Of a stretch of DNA of 64,000 bases, positions 51,481 to 63,810 are shown in pieces. A program made the translations under genes and the position numbers. The stretch is from NCBI GenBank assembly GCA_027257055.1, contig JAPVLO010001811.1, forward strand, positions 1 to 64,000, written 5' to 3'. Each line of letters opens with the position of its first letter. Position 1 is the first letter of the stretch. The DNA comes from Cephalopachus bancanus. Lineage: Eukaryota > Chordata > Mammalia > Primates > Tarsiidae. The notes beneath the pieces were generated by a model. The model was not told the DNA's origin. It saw only the letters and a list, made by a program, of their open reading frames with translations, and made no database searches.

Positions 51481-51789
51481 TGACTGGCTTCCTAGCCGTT
51501 TAATTGACTGGCTAGTTTGCCAGTTAGTTGACTGGCTACCTAACGGGTTAGTTGACTTGCTAGTTAGCCGGCTAGTTGACTGGCTACCTAGCCGGTTAGG
51601 TGACTGGCTACCCAACTGGTTAGTTGACTGGCTACCTATCCTTATAGATGACTGGCTAGTTAGCCAGTTAGTTGACTGGCTACCTAGCCGTTAGTTGACT
51701 GGCTAGTTAGCCGTTTAGTTGACCGGCTATCTAGCTGGTTCGTTGACTGGCTACCTAGCCGGTTATTTGACTGGCTACCTAGTCGGTTC

Positions 51790-54370
51790 GTTGACTGGCT
51801 ACCTATCCAGTTAGTTGACTGACTACATAGCCGGTTTGTTGATTGGTGAGTTATCCGGTTAATTGACTTGCTAGTTAGATGGTTTGTTGACTGGCTAGTT
51901 AGCCGGTTACTTGACTGGTTTGTTAGGCAGATAGTTGACTGGCTAGTCAGCCGGTTAGTTGACTGGTTAGGTAGCCAGTTAGCTGACTGGCTACCTACCC
52001 GGTTAGTTGACTGGCTATACAGCCGGCTAGTTGACTGCCTTGTTAGGCGGTTAGTTGACTAGAAAGTTAGCCAGTTAGTTGACTTGTTCGTTAGCTGGTT
52101 AGTTGACTGCCTACTTAGCCAGTTAGTTGACTGGTTAGTTAGCCGGTTAGTTGACTGCCTATCTAGCTGCTTTGTTGACTGGCTATCTAGGCGGTTAGCT
52201 GACTAGCTAGTTGTCCAGTTAGTTGACTGCCTATCTAGCCGGTTAGTTGCCTGGCTACCTAGCCTGTTAGTTGACTGGCTACCAATGGTTAGTTGACTTG
52301 TTAGTAAGTCAGTTAGTTTACTTGCTAGTTATCCGGTTAGATGACTGGCTATCTAGCCGGTTAGATGACTGCCTATCTTGCCGGTTAATTTACTGGCTAT
52401 CTAGGCGGTTAGTTGACTCGCTATCCAGCCAGTTAGTTGACTGGCTATCTAGCCCTTTAGTTGACTGGCTACCTAGCCGATTAGTTGACTGGCTATCTAT
52501 CCATTTAGTTGACTGGCTATCTAGCCAGTTAGTTTACTGGCTATCTAGCCGGATAGTTGACTGGCTAGTTAGAAAGTTAGTTGACTGTCTATCTAGCCAC
52601 TTAGTTGATTGGCTATCTAGCCAGTTAGTTGACTGGGTGGTTAGCCAGTTAGTTGAATGGCTATCTAGCCGGTTACTTGCCTGGCAATATAGCCGGTTAG
52701 TTGACTGGCTATCTAGCCGGTTACTTGCTTGCCTGTCTAGCCATTTAGTTGACAGCCTATCTAGCCTGTTAGTTGACTGACTACTTAGCCGGTTAGTTGA
52801 CTGGCTATCTAGTCAGGTATTTGAGTACATATCTCGCCGTTTAGTTGACAGGCTATCTAGCCAGTTAGTTGACTGGCTATCTAGCCAGTTAGTTGACTGC
52901 CTATCTAGCTGGTTAGTTGACTGGCTACATAGCCGGTTAGTTGACTTGCTACCTAGCCCGTTAGTTGACTGGCTAGTTAGCCGGTTACTTGACTGGCTAC
53001 CTAGCCGGTTCGTTGACTGGCTTCCTAGACAGTTAATTGACTGGCTACCTAGCCGGTTTGTTGACTGGATATCTAGCCGATTAGTTGACTGGCTACAAAG
53101 CCAGTTCATTGACTGGATAGTTAGCTGGTTAGTTGACTGGTTAGTTAACTGGTTAGTTGACTGGCTACTTAGTCAGTTAGTTAACTGGCTAGTTAGACGG
53201 TTCGTTGAGTGGCTAGTTAGCCGGTTATTTGACTGGCTATCTAGCCACTTAGTTGACTGGCTAGTTAGCCAGTTATTTGACTGCCTATCTAGCTGGTTAG
53301 TTGACTGGCTATCTAGTCAGTGACTTGACTGACTACCTAGCCAGTTAGTTGGCTGGTTAGTTAGCTGGTTAGTTGACTGGCTATCTAGCTGGTTAGTTGA
53401 CTGGCTATCTAGTCAGTTAGTTGACTGGCTAGTTAGTCAGTTACTTGACTGGCTACCTAGCCGGTTTGTTGACTGGCTTCCTAGCCAGTTAATTGACTGG
53501 CTACCTAGCCGGTTTGTTGACTGGATACCTAGCCGGTTATTTGAGTGGCTACCTGGGCGGTTCATTGATTGGCTAGTTAGTCGGTTAGTTGACTGGCTAG
53601 GTAGATGGTTCGTTGACTGGCTAGTTAGCCAGTTTGTGGACTGGTTAGTTAGTTGGTTAGTTGACTGGCTACTTAGCCTGTTAGTTGGCTGGCTAGTTAG
53701 ACAGTTCGTTGACTGTCTAGTTAGCCAGTTAGTTGACTGGCTATCTAGCCGGTTAGTTGACTGGCTAGTTAGCTGGTTGTTTGACTGCCTATCTAGTCAG
53801 TTAGTTGACTGGCTATCTAGTCGGTTAGTTGACTGGCTACCTAGCCAGTTAGTTGACTGCTTAGTTAGCCGGTTAGTTGACTGACTAGTTAGCCTGTTAG
53901 TTGATTGGCCTCTAGCCAGTTAGTTGACATGCTGTATAGCCGATTAGTTGACTGGTTAACTAATCAGTCAGTTGACTGGCTAATTAGCCTGTTCGTTGAC
54001 TGGCTATATAAACGGTTACTTGACTGGCTAACTAGCCTGTTAGTGGACTGGTATTTAGTCGGTTAGTTGACAGGCTAGTTAACAGGTTAGTTGACTGGCT
54101 ACCTAGGCGGTTACTTGCCTGGATATCTAGCTGGATAGTTGACTGGCTATCTAACTGGTTACTTGCTTGCCCATCTATCCAGTTAGTTGACTCTCTATGT
54201 AGCCGGTTAGTTGACTGGCTAGTTAGCCAGTTAGTTGACTGCCTATCTAGCTGGTTAGTTGACTGACTTTCTAGCCGGTTATTTGACTGGTATTAGCCTG
54301 TAGTTGACTGGCTACCTACCCGGGTTTAAATTTACTGACTCATTTTCCAGTTAGTTTACTGGATACCTAA
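51790..54370 (+). repeat. Long-range duplicate C2 within the satellite
   Basis: This is the partner of 49,300-51,480. The two copies are almost adjacent, which suggests a local tandem duplication of a block of about 2.5 kb. Confidence 0.85.
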
Positions 54371-55030
54371 CTGGTTTGTTGACTGGGTATTAGCTGGTTA
54401 GTTACTGGCTACCAGCTTTTTAGTTGACTGGCTATTTAGCCGTGTCATTGACCAGCTACCTAGCTTGTTAGTTGACTGGCTAGTTAGCCAGTTAGTTCAC
54501 TGGCAACCTAGACGTTAATTGACTGGCTACCTAGCCGGTTACTTGACTGGCTAATTAGCCGGTTAGTTGACTGGCTAACTAGCCTGTTAGTTGACTGGCT
54601 AGTTTTAGGTTAGTTGACAGGTACTAGCTGGGTTTTTTGAATGGCAATTAGTCAGTTAGTTGACTGGCTAGTACCATTAGTTGACTGCTATTAGCGGTTA
54701 TTTGACTGGCTACCCTGCCTATTAGTTACTTCCTAGTTAGCCCGGGTTTGTTACTGGTTTGTTAGCTGGATAGGTGACTGGATATTAGCCAGTTACTTGC
54801 CTGCTATCTAGCCGTTAGTTGACTGGTAGTTAGCGGGTAGTTACTGGATATCTAGCCGTTACTTGCCTTGCTATCTAGCGGTTTGTTGACTGGCTCCTAG
54901 CCATTTAGTTGACTGAATACCTAGCCCCCTTTGTTGACTGGCTACCTACCGGTGAGTTGACTGGCTTGTTAGCCCTTTAGTGACTGGTACCTAGCTGTTA
55001 TTTGTCCTATTTAGCCCGGGTTTGTTGACT
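54285..55030. other. Satellite stretch with many one-base losses and CCCGGGTTT runs
   Basis: The 24-bp register breaks repeatedly through one- and two-base losses, for example CTGCTATTAGCGG. Three CCCGGGTTT strings lie here (54,319, 54,741 and 55,015). The flanking satellite keeps register far better, so this looks like poor consensus. Confidence 0.7.
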
Positions 55031-55480
55031 AACACCTAGCAGTTAGTTGATTGGCTAGTTAGCCGATTAGTTGACTGGCTACCTAAGTTGTTATTTGACT
55101 GGCTAGTTAGACAGTTAGCTTACTAGCTACCTAGCCGGTTAGTTGACTGGCTACCAGCCGGTTCATTTACTGGCTACCTAGCCAGTTAGTTCACTGACTA
55201 TTTAGCCAGTTAGTTGACTGGCTACGTAGCCGGTTAGTTGACTGGCTTGTTAGCTGGTTAGTTGACTGGCTGCCTAGCCGTTTAGTTGACTGATAGTTAG
55301 CCAGTTAGTTGACTGGCTACCTAGCCGGTTAGTTGACTGGCTACCTATCCCATTATTTGACTCGCTAGTCAGCCATTTAGTTGAATGTCTACCTAGCCTG
55401 TTCTTTGACTTTCTACCTCACGATTAGTTGACTGGCTACCTAGCCAGTGCATTGACTGGCTACTAGCTGGTTAGTTGACT
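54790..55480 (+). repeat. Long-range triplicate E2 within the satellite
   Basis: This is the second member of the E family. Its first 230 bp lie in a stretch with many one-base losses. Confidence 0.78.
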
Positions 55481-56059
55481 GGCTACCTAACTGGTTCGTT
55501 GACTGGCTATTTGCCTGTTAGTTGACTTGCTAGTAAGACTCTTCATTGATTGGCTGGTTAGCCGGTTAATCGACTGGTTGGTTAGCCGGGTAGTTGTCTG
55601 TGTAGATAGCCGGTTATTTGACTGGCTAGTTAGCCATTTAGTTGCCTGGTTAGTTAGCGAGTTAGCTGACTGGCTCCTAGACGTTTACTTGATTGGCTAC
55701 CTAGCTGGTTAGTTGACTGGCTAGTTATCCGGTTAGTTGACAGGCTAGTTATCCATTAGCTTTCTTGTTAGTTAGACAGTTAGTTGACTGCCTAGTTTGC
55801 CAGTTAGCTGACTGGTTAGTTAGCCAGACAGCTGACTCTTTAGTTAGCCGGTTAGTTGACTGCCCAGTCAGGCGGCCAGTTTCCTGGTCAGTTAGTCGGT
55901 TAGTTGACGGCCTATCTAGCCAGTTAGTTGACTGGCTACCTAGCTGGTTAGTTGACTGGCTACTAGCCCGTTAGATGACTGTCTAGGTAGCCGGTTAGTT
56001 TACTGGCTACCTAACCGGCCGATTGACTGTCCACCTAGCCGGCTAGTTGACTTGTTAGT

Positions 56060-56340
56060 TAGCTGGTTAGTTGACTGATTAGTTATCCGGTAAGATGACT
56101 GGCTATCTAACCTTTTATTTGACTGCCTATCTAGCAGGTTAGTTGACTGGCAATCTAGCCGGTTAGTTGACTGGGTATCTAACCGTTTAGTTGTCTGGCT
56201 ACCTAACTGTTTAGTTGACTGGCTATCTAGCCAGTTAGTTGATTGGCTATCTAGCCGATTAGTTGATTGGCTAGTTAGCCGGCTAGTTGACTGACTATCT
56301 GGCCAGTTAGTTGACTGGCTATCTGGCCAGTTAGTTGACT
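56060..56340 (+). repeat. Long-range duplicate F1 within the satellite
   Basis: GATTAGTTATCCGGT, GGCAATCTAGCC and TTAGTTGTCTG occur in the same order as at 61,290-61,470, with an offset of about 5.23 kb. Confidence 0.7.
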
Positions 56341-57689
56341 GGCTAGTTAGAAATTTAGTTCACTGACTATCTAGCCAGTTACTTGCCTGGCTATATAACC
56401 GGTTAGTTGACTGGCTATCTAGATGGTTAGTTGACTGGCTATCTAGTGAGTTAGTTTACTGGTTACCTCGCTGGTTTGTTGACTGGCTACCTAATTGGTT
56501 AGTTGACTTGGTACCTAGCCAGTTCATTGAATGGCTACCTAGCCAGTTAGTTGACTGGTTAAGAAGCCGGTTCTTTGACTGGATAGTTAGCCTGTTAGTT
56601 GACTGGATAGTTAGAAGATTCCTTGACTGGCTAGTTAGCAAGTTAATTGACTGGTTAGTCAGCTGGTGAGTTGACTGGCTAGTTGACCAGTTAGTTGACT
56701 GGCTAGTGAGCCAGTAATTTGACTGGTTATTTAGCCGTTTAGCTGACTGGCTACCTAGTCAGTTAGTTGACTGGCTACCTAGCCGGTTTGTTGAAAGGCC
56801 AGTTAGCCGGTAAGTTGACTGGCTAGATAGCTGGTTAGTTGCCTTGTTAGTTAACCAGTTAGTTGACTGCATAGATAGCCCGGGTTTTTTGACTGGCTAG
56901 TTAGCCGGTTAGTTGACTGGCTACCTGGCATATTAGTTGACTGGCTACCTACCTGGTGCATTGACTGGCTACGTAGCCGGTTAGTTGATTGGCTACCTAG
57001 CCGGTTCCTTGTCTGGCTATTAGCCGGTAAGTTGACTGGCTATTTAGCCGGTTCATTGAGTGGCTATTTAGCCAGTTAATTGACTGGTTGGTTAGCTGGT
57101 TAGTTGTCTCACTACTAATCCGGTTAGTTGACTGGCTAGTTAGCCGCTTAGCTGACTGGTTAGTTAGCGGGATAGCTGACTTGTTAGTTAGCTGGTTAGT
57201 TGACTGCCAAGTTAGCCGGTTAGTTGCCTGTTTAGTTAGTCAGTTAGTTGACGGTCTATCTATCCAGTTAGTTGACTGGCTATATAGCCGGTTAGCTGAC
57301 TGGCTAGTTAGCCCGGGTTTGTTGACTGCCTAACTAGCCGGTTAATTGACTGGCTATCTAGTCAGTGAATTGACTGGCTACCTAGTCGGTTAGTTGACTG
57401 CCTATCCAGCTGGTTAATTGACTGGCTATCTAGCCGGTTAGTTTACTGGCTATCTAGTCATTTAGTTGACAGGCTACCTAGCTAGTTAGTTGACTGGTTA
57501 GTTGGCCGGTTAGCAGACTAACTAGTTAGCAAATTAGTTGACTGCCTATCTAGGCGGTTAGTTGACTGGCTAGTTAGCTGGCTAGTTGACTGGATATCTA
57601 GACAGTTAGTTGACTGGCTATCTAGCCAGTTAGTTGACTGGCTAGTTAGCTGGTTAATTGAATTGCTCTCTAGCCAGTTACTTGATAGG

Positions 57690-57900
57690 CTATCTAGACT
57701 ATTAGTGAATTGCCTATTTAGCCGGTTCGATGACTGGCTATCTAGGCGGTTACTTTCCTGGCTGTCTAGCTGGTTAGTTGACTGGCTATCTAGCCGGATA
57801 CTTACTTGAGTGTCTAGCCAAATAGTTGACTCTCTATCTAGCCAGTTAGTTGACTAGCTAATTAGCCAGTTAATTGACTGGCTATCTAGCCGGTTAGTTG
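57690..57900 (+). repeat. Long-range duplicate G1 within the satellite
   Basis: TTAGTGAATTG, the GGATACTTACTTG variant and GACTCTCTATCTAGCC match the series at 59,080-59,300 in order. Confidence 0.65.
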
Positions 57901-59079
57901 ACTGGCTACCTATCCGGTTATTTGAATAGCTAACTAGCCGGTTAGTTGACTGACTACCTAGCCTGTTAGTTGACTGACTAGATAGCTGGTTAGTTGACTG
58001 ACTACCTAGACGGTTAGTTGACTGGCTAGTCAGCCGGTTAGTTGACAGGCTATCAAGCCCTTTAGTTGATTGCCTAGTTAGCCGGATCGTTTACTGTCTA
58101 GTTAGCCGGTTAGTTGACTGGCTACCTAGCCGGTTAGTTGACTGGCTATTTAGCTGGTTAGTTGACTGGCTACCTAGCAGTAAGTTGACTGTCCAGTTAG
58201 CTGGTTAGTTGACTGGCTATCTAGGCGGTTAGTTGACTGCATATCTAGCCGGTTAGTTGACTGGCTACATAGCCGGTTAGTAGACTGGCTACCTAGCCTG
58301 TTAGTTTACTGACTAGTTAGCCGTTACTTGACTGGATACCTAGCCGTTCGTTGTCTAGATTCCTAGCTGGTTAGTTAACTGGGTACCTAACCAGTTCATT
58401 GATTGGCTACCTAGCAGATTGGTTGACTGGCTACCTAGCCTGTTCATTGACTGGCTATTAGCCGGTTAGTTGACTGGCTACTTAGAAGATTCTTTGACTG
58501 ACTAGTTAGCAGGTTACTTGACTGATTGGTTAGCCGCTTAGTTGACTGGTTAGTTAGCTGGTTAGCTGAATGGCTATCTAGTAGGTTATTGGACTAGTTA
58601 CCAGACTGTTAGTTGACTGGATAGTTAGTCGGTTAGTTGACTGACTACATAGCCGGTTAGTTGACTGACTAGTTACCCAGTTAGTTGACCTTGTTTAGCC
58701 AGAGAGTTGATAGCCTAGCTAGCGGGTTAGTTTACTCGGTTAGTTTTCCGGTTAGTTGACTGCCTATCTAAATGGTTAATTGACTTGCTATCTAGCCGGA
58801 TAGTAGACTGGCTAGTTAGCCAGTTAGTTGACTGGCTATCTAGCCGTTTAGTTGACAGGCTACCTAGCAAATTAGTTGACTGGTTAGTTGGCCAGTTAGT
58901 AGACCGACTAGTTTGCCAGTTAGTTGATTGGCTATCTAAGTGGTTAGTTGACTGGCTAGTTGGCCTGTTAGTTGACTGGCTATCTAACCGATTAGTTGAC
59001 TGGCTAAATAGACAGTTAGTTGACTCGCTAGTTAGCCGGCTAGTTGACTTGCTACCTAGCCGGTTACTTTACTTATTAT

Positions 59080-59300
59080 CAAGGCTGTTAGTGGATTGGC
59101 TATTTAGCCAATTAGTTGACTGGCTACCTAGCCGGTTAGTTGACTGGCTATCTAGATGGTTACTTGGCTGGCTATCTAGCCGGTTAGTTGACTGGCTATC
59201 TAGCCGGATACTTTATTGCCTGTCTAGCTGGTCAGTTGACTCTCTATCTAGCCAGTTAGTTGACTGGCTAGTTAGCCAGTTAGTTGACTGGCTATCTAGT
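59080..59300 (+). repeat. Long-range duplicate G2 within the satellite
   Basis: This is the partner of 57,690-57,900, about 1.4 kb away. A further weaker copy of the GATACTTGCTTGCC and GACACTCTATC pair lies near 59,420. Confidence 0.65.
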
Positions 59301-60254
59301 CGGTTAGTTGACTGGCTAGTTAGCCATAGTTGACTGGCTACCTAGCAGGTTAATTGACTGGCTTGTTTGCCAGTTAGTTGACTGGGTATCTAGCCAATTA
59401 GTTGAATGGCTATCTAGCCTGATACTTGCTTGCCTGTCTAGCCAGTTAGTTGACACTCTATCTAGCCATTTAGTTGACTGGCTAATTAGCCAGTTATGTG
59501 ACTGGCTATATAGCCGGTTAGTTGACCTGCTATATAAGTGATTAGTTGACTGGCTACCTAGCCGGTTATTTGACTGGCTATCTAGCCTGTTAGTTGACTG
59601 GCTTCCTCATCGGTTACTTGACTTACTACCTAGCCGGTTCTGTGAATGGCTACCTAGCCATTTAGTTGACTGGTTACGTAGCCAGTTCTTTGACTGGCTA
59701 GTTAGCCGGTTAGTTGACTGGCTAGTTAGATGGTTCCTTGACTGGCTAGTTAGCCAGTTAATTGACTGGTTAGTTAGACGGTTAGTTGACAGGCTAGTTG
59801 GCCGGTTAGTTGACTGGCTAGTTAGCCAGTACGTTTACTGTTTACTTAGCCAGTTAGCTAACTGGCTACCTAGCCAGTTATTTGATGGGCTACCTAGATG
59901 GTTAGTTGACTGTCTATTTAGCCGGTTAGTTGACTGGCTACATAGCCAGTTAGTTCACTGACTAGCTAGCCCTTTAGTTGATTTGTTAGTTAACTGGTTA
60001 GTTGAGTAGCTACCTAGATGGTTCGTTGCCTGGCTACATAACCGGTTAGTTGACTTCCTACATAGCCGGTTGTTAACTGCCTATCTAGACAGTTAGTTGA
60101 TAGGCTATCTAACCATTTAGTTGACTGGCTAATCAGCTGGTTAGGTGACTTCCTATCTAGCCGGTAAGTTGACTGGCTATCTAGGTGATTATTTGACTGC
60201 CTTTCTAGCTGGTTAGTTGACTGGCTATATAGCCAGTTAGTTGAATGGCTATCT

Positions 60255-60670
60255 AGCCGGTTCGTCAACTGCCTAGTCAGCCGTTTAGTTGATTAGCTAC
60301 CTAGATGGTTTGTCGACTGGCTAGTCAGCCAGTTAGTTGACTGGCTTCCTAGCCGGTTCGTCCACTCACTAGTCAGCAGTTTAGTTGACTGGCTACCTAG
60401 ACGGTTCTTCGACTGGCTAGTCATCCGGTTAGTTGCCTAGCTACCTAGCCCGGGTTTATCGATTGGCTAGTCAGCCAGTTAATTGACTGTCAACCCAGCC
60501 AGTTTGTCGACAGGTACCTAGCCAGTGCATCGACTGGCTACCTAGCCAGTTCATCGACTGCCTACCTAGTCAATTAGTCGACTGGCTAGTCAGCTGGTTA
60601 GTCGACTGGCTTCCAAGCCAGTTACTCAACTGGATAGTGAATGGTTACTCGACTGGCTGCCTAGACAGTT
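60255..60670 (+). repeat. Local TCGAC sub-family patch in the satellite
   Basis: Here many monomers read GTCGACTGG or ATCGACTGG in place of GTTGACTGG, and AGTCAGCC in place of AGTTAGCC. Both changes are T to C at corresponding places of the two half-monomers. Elsewhere these forms are rare. Confidence 0.75.
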
Positions 60671-61289
60671 CTCATATGGCTATCGAGCCAGTTAGTTGAC
60701 TGGCTATCTAGCCGGTTAGTTGACTGGTTAGTTAGCCAGTTAGTTGACTGGCTAAGTAGCCGGGTTTAAATTTACTAGCTATCTAGCCGGTTAGTTGACT
60801 GGATATGTAGCCCATTAGTTCACTGGTTATCTAGCCAGTTAGTTGACTGGGTACCTAGCTGCTTAGTTGACTGGCTACCTAACCGGTTATTTGACTGGCT
60901 AGTTAGCCAGTTAGTTGACTGGGTACCTAGCTGGTTAGTTCACAGGCCAGTTAGCCGGTTAGTTCACTGGCTACCTAGTCGGTTAGTTGACTGACTATTT
61001 AGCCGGTTAGTTGACTGGCTAGTTAGCCAGTTTGTTGACTGGCTACGTAGCAGGTTTATTGACTTGCTACCCAGTCGGTTAGTTGACTGGCTAGTTAACC
61101 AGTTCATTGAGTGCCTGCCTAGCCGGTTAGTGGACTGGATAGTTAGCCGGTTAGTTGACTGGCTACATAGCCGGTTATTTAACTGACTACCTTGCTGGTT
61201 ATTTGAGTGGCTTGTTAGCCAGTTAGTTGACTGGCTACATAGCCAGTTTGTTGACTGTCTACCTAACCCATTAGTTGACTGGTTAGTTA

Positions 61290-61470
61290 GCTGGTTAGTT
61301 GACTGATTAGTTATCCGGTTAGTTAACTGGCTATCTAGATGTTTGACTGCCTATCTAGCCGGTTAGTTGACTGGCAATCTAGCCAGTTAGTTGTCTGTGT
61401 ACCTAACCGGTTAGTTGACTGGCTATCTAGCCAGTTAGTTGACTGGCTAGTTAGAATGTTAGTTGATGGG
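61290..61470 (+). repeat. Long-range duplicate F2 within the satellite
   Basis: This is the partner of 56,060-56,340, with one monomer-scale deletion near 61,335. Confidence 0.7.
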
Positions 61471-62969
61471 CTATCTAGCCGGTTAGTTGTCTGCCCATTT
61501 AGCTGGTTAGATGACTGGCTAGTTAGCCTGTTAGTTGACTGGCTATCTAGCTGGTTAGTTCACTGGCTACCTAGCCGGTTAGTTGACTGGCTACCTAGCC
61601 TGTTATTTGACTGGATAGTTAGTTGGTTACTTGACAGGCTACCTAGCCTGTTAGTTGACTGGCTAGTTACCCAGTTAGTTGACAGGCTACCTAACTGGTT
61701 AGTTGACTGGCTAGTTAGCTGGTTAGTTGAATGGCTAGTTAGCCAGTTAGTTGACTGACTAGACAGAAGGTTAGTAGACTGGGTACCTAACCAGTTCATT
61801 AACATGTTACCTAGCCGGTTAGTTGACTGGTTACCTAGCCAGTGAGTTGACTGGCTTCGTAGCTGGTTAGTTGACTGGCTACCAAGCCGGTTCGTTGACT
61901 GGCTCTTAGCCAGTTAGTTGCCTGACTACTTATCTGGTTCGTTGAGTACCTAGTTAGCCAGTTAATTTATTGGTTGGATAGCCAGTTAGATTACTGGCTA
62001 GTTAGCTGGTTAGTTGACTGGCTAGTTAGCTGGTCAGTTGACTGGTTAATTAGCCAGTTAGCTGACTGGCTACATTGCCAGTTAGTTGACTGACTACCTA
62101 AAGGTTAATTGACTTTCTAATTAACCGGTTAGTTGACTGGCTATTTATCCAGTTAGCTGACTTTTAGTTAGCCTGTTAGTTACCTGGTTAGTCATCAGGT
62201 TATTTGGCTGCCTATCTATCCAATTAGTTGACTGGCTATCTCGCCGGTTAGTTGACTGGCTAGTTAGCCGGTTATTTGACTGCCTATCTAGCTGGTTAGT
62301 TGACTGGTTAGTTAGCTGGTTATTTGACTGACTAGTTAGCCTGTTAGTTGACTGGCTATCTACCCGTTTAGTTGACTGGCTATCTAGCCGCTTAGTTGAC
62401 TGGCTATCTAGTACGTTAGTTGACTGGCTAGTCAGCTGGTTAGTTGACTGGCTATCTAGACTGTTGCTTGACTGGCTAACTAGCCTGTTAGTGAACTGGC
62501 TATTTAGCCGGATAGATGACAGGCTAATTAACTGGTTAGTTGACTGGCTATCTAGGTGGTTACTTCCCTGGCTAACTATGCAATTAGTTGACTCGCTATC
62601 TAACCGGTTAGTTGCTTGCTGTCTATCCGGTTAGTTGTCTCCCTATCTAGCCGTTTAGTTGACTAACTAGTTAGATGATTAGCTGGCCAGTTAGTTAGCT
62701 GGTTAGCTGACAGGCTACCTAGCAGGCTAATTGTCTGGCTAGCAACAGGTTAGTTGACTGGCAAGTTAGCCGTTTAGTTTACTGGCTAGTTAGCCAGTTA
62801 GTTGATTTCTAATTAGCCTGTTAGTTGACTGACTAGTTAGCCAGTTAGTTGACTGGTTAGTTATCCGGCTAGTTGATTTACTATCTAGCCGGTTAGTTTA
62901 CTGGCTATCTAGCCAGTTCGTTGACTGGCTAGTTAGCAGGTTAGGTGACTGGCTATCTAGCTGGTTACT

Positions 62970-63810
62970 TGACTGGCTATCTAGCCAGTTAGTTGACTGG
63001 CTAGTTAGCCGGTTAGTTGACTGGCTATCTAGCCAGTTACTTGCCTGGCTATCTAGCCAGTTAGTTGACTGGGTATCTAGCTGGTTACTTGCTTCCCTGT
63101 CTAGCTGGTTAGTTGCCTATCTATCCAGTTAGTTGACTTGCTCTCTAGCTGGTTAGTTGACTGGCTACCTAGCCAGTTAGTTGACTGAATACCTAGCTGG
63201 TTAGTTGACTGGCTACCTAGCTGGTGAGTTGACTGGCTAGTTAGCCGTTTAGTTGACTGGCTACCTAGATGGTTATTTGACTGGCTAGTTAGTCTGTTAG
63301 TTGACTGGCTACCTAGCCAGTTAGTTGATAGGCTAGTTTGCCGATTAGTTGACTGGCTACCTAAGTTGTTAGTTGACTGGCTAGTTTGACGGTTAGCTTA
63401 TTGGCTACCTAGTCGGTTACTTGACTGGCTACCCAGCCAGTTCGTTTACTGGCTACCTAGCCGGTTAGTTCACCGGCTATTTAGCTGGTTAGTTGACTGA
63501 CTATGTAGCCAGTTAGTTGACTGGCTATTTAGCTGGTTTATTGACTGAATACCTAGCAGATAAATTGACTGGCTAGTGAGATGGTTAGTTGACTGGCTAC
63601 CTAGCCGGTTAGTTGATGGGCTACCTAGCTGGTTAGTTGACTGACAAATTAGCCATTCAGCTGACTGGCTACCTAGCCGGTTAGTTGACTGGCTATCTGG
63701 CCCGTTATTTGCCTGGCTAGTTAGCCGGTTAATTGAATGGCTACCTAACCTGTTCGTTGACTGGCTACCTAGCCAGTTAGTTGACTGGCTACATAGTCAG
63801 TGCGTTTACT
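62970..63810 (+). repeat. Long-range triplicate E3 within the satellite
   Basis: This is the third member of the E family, about 14.8 kb from the first and 8.3 kb from the second. Confidence 0.78.
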
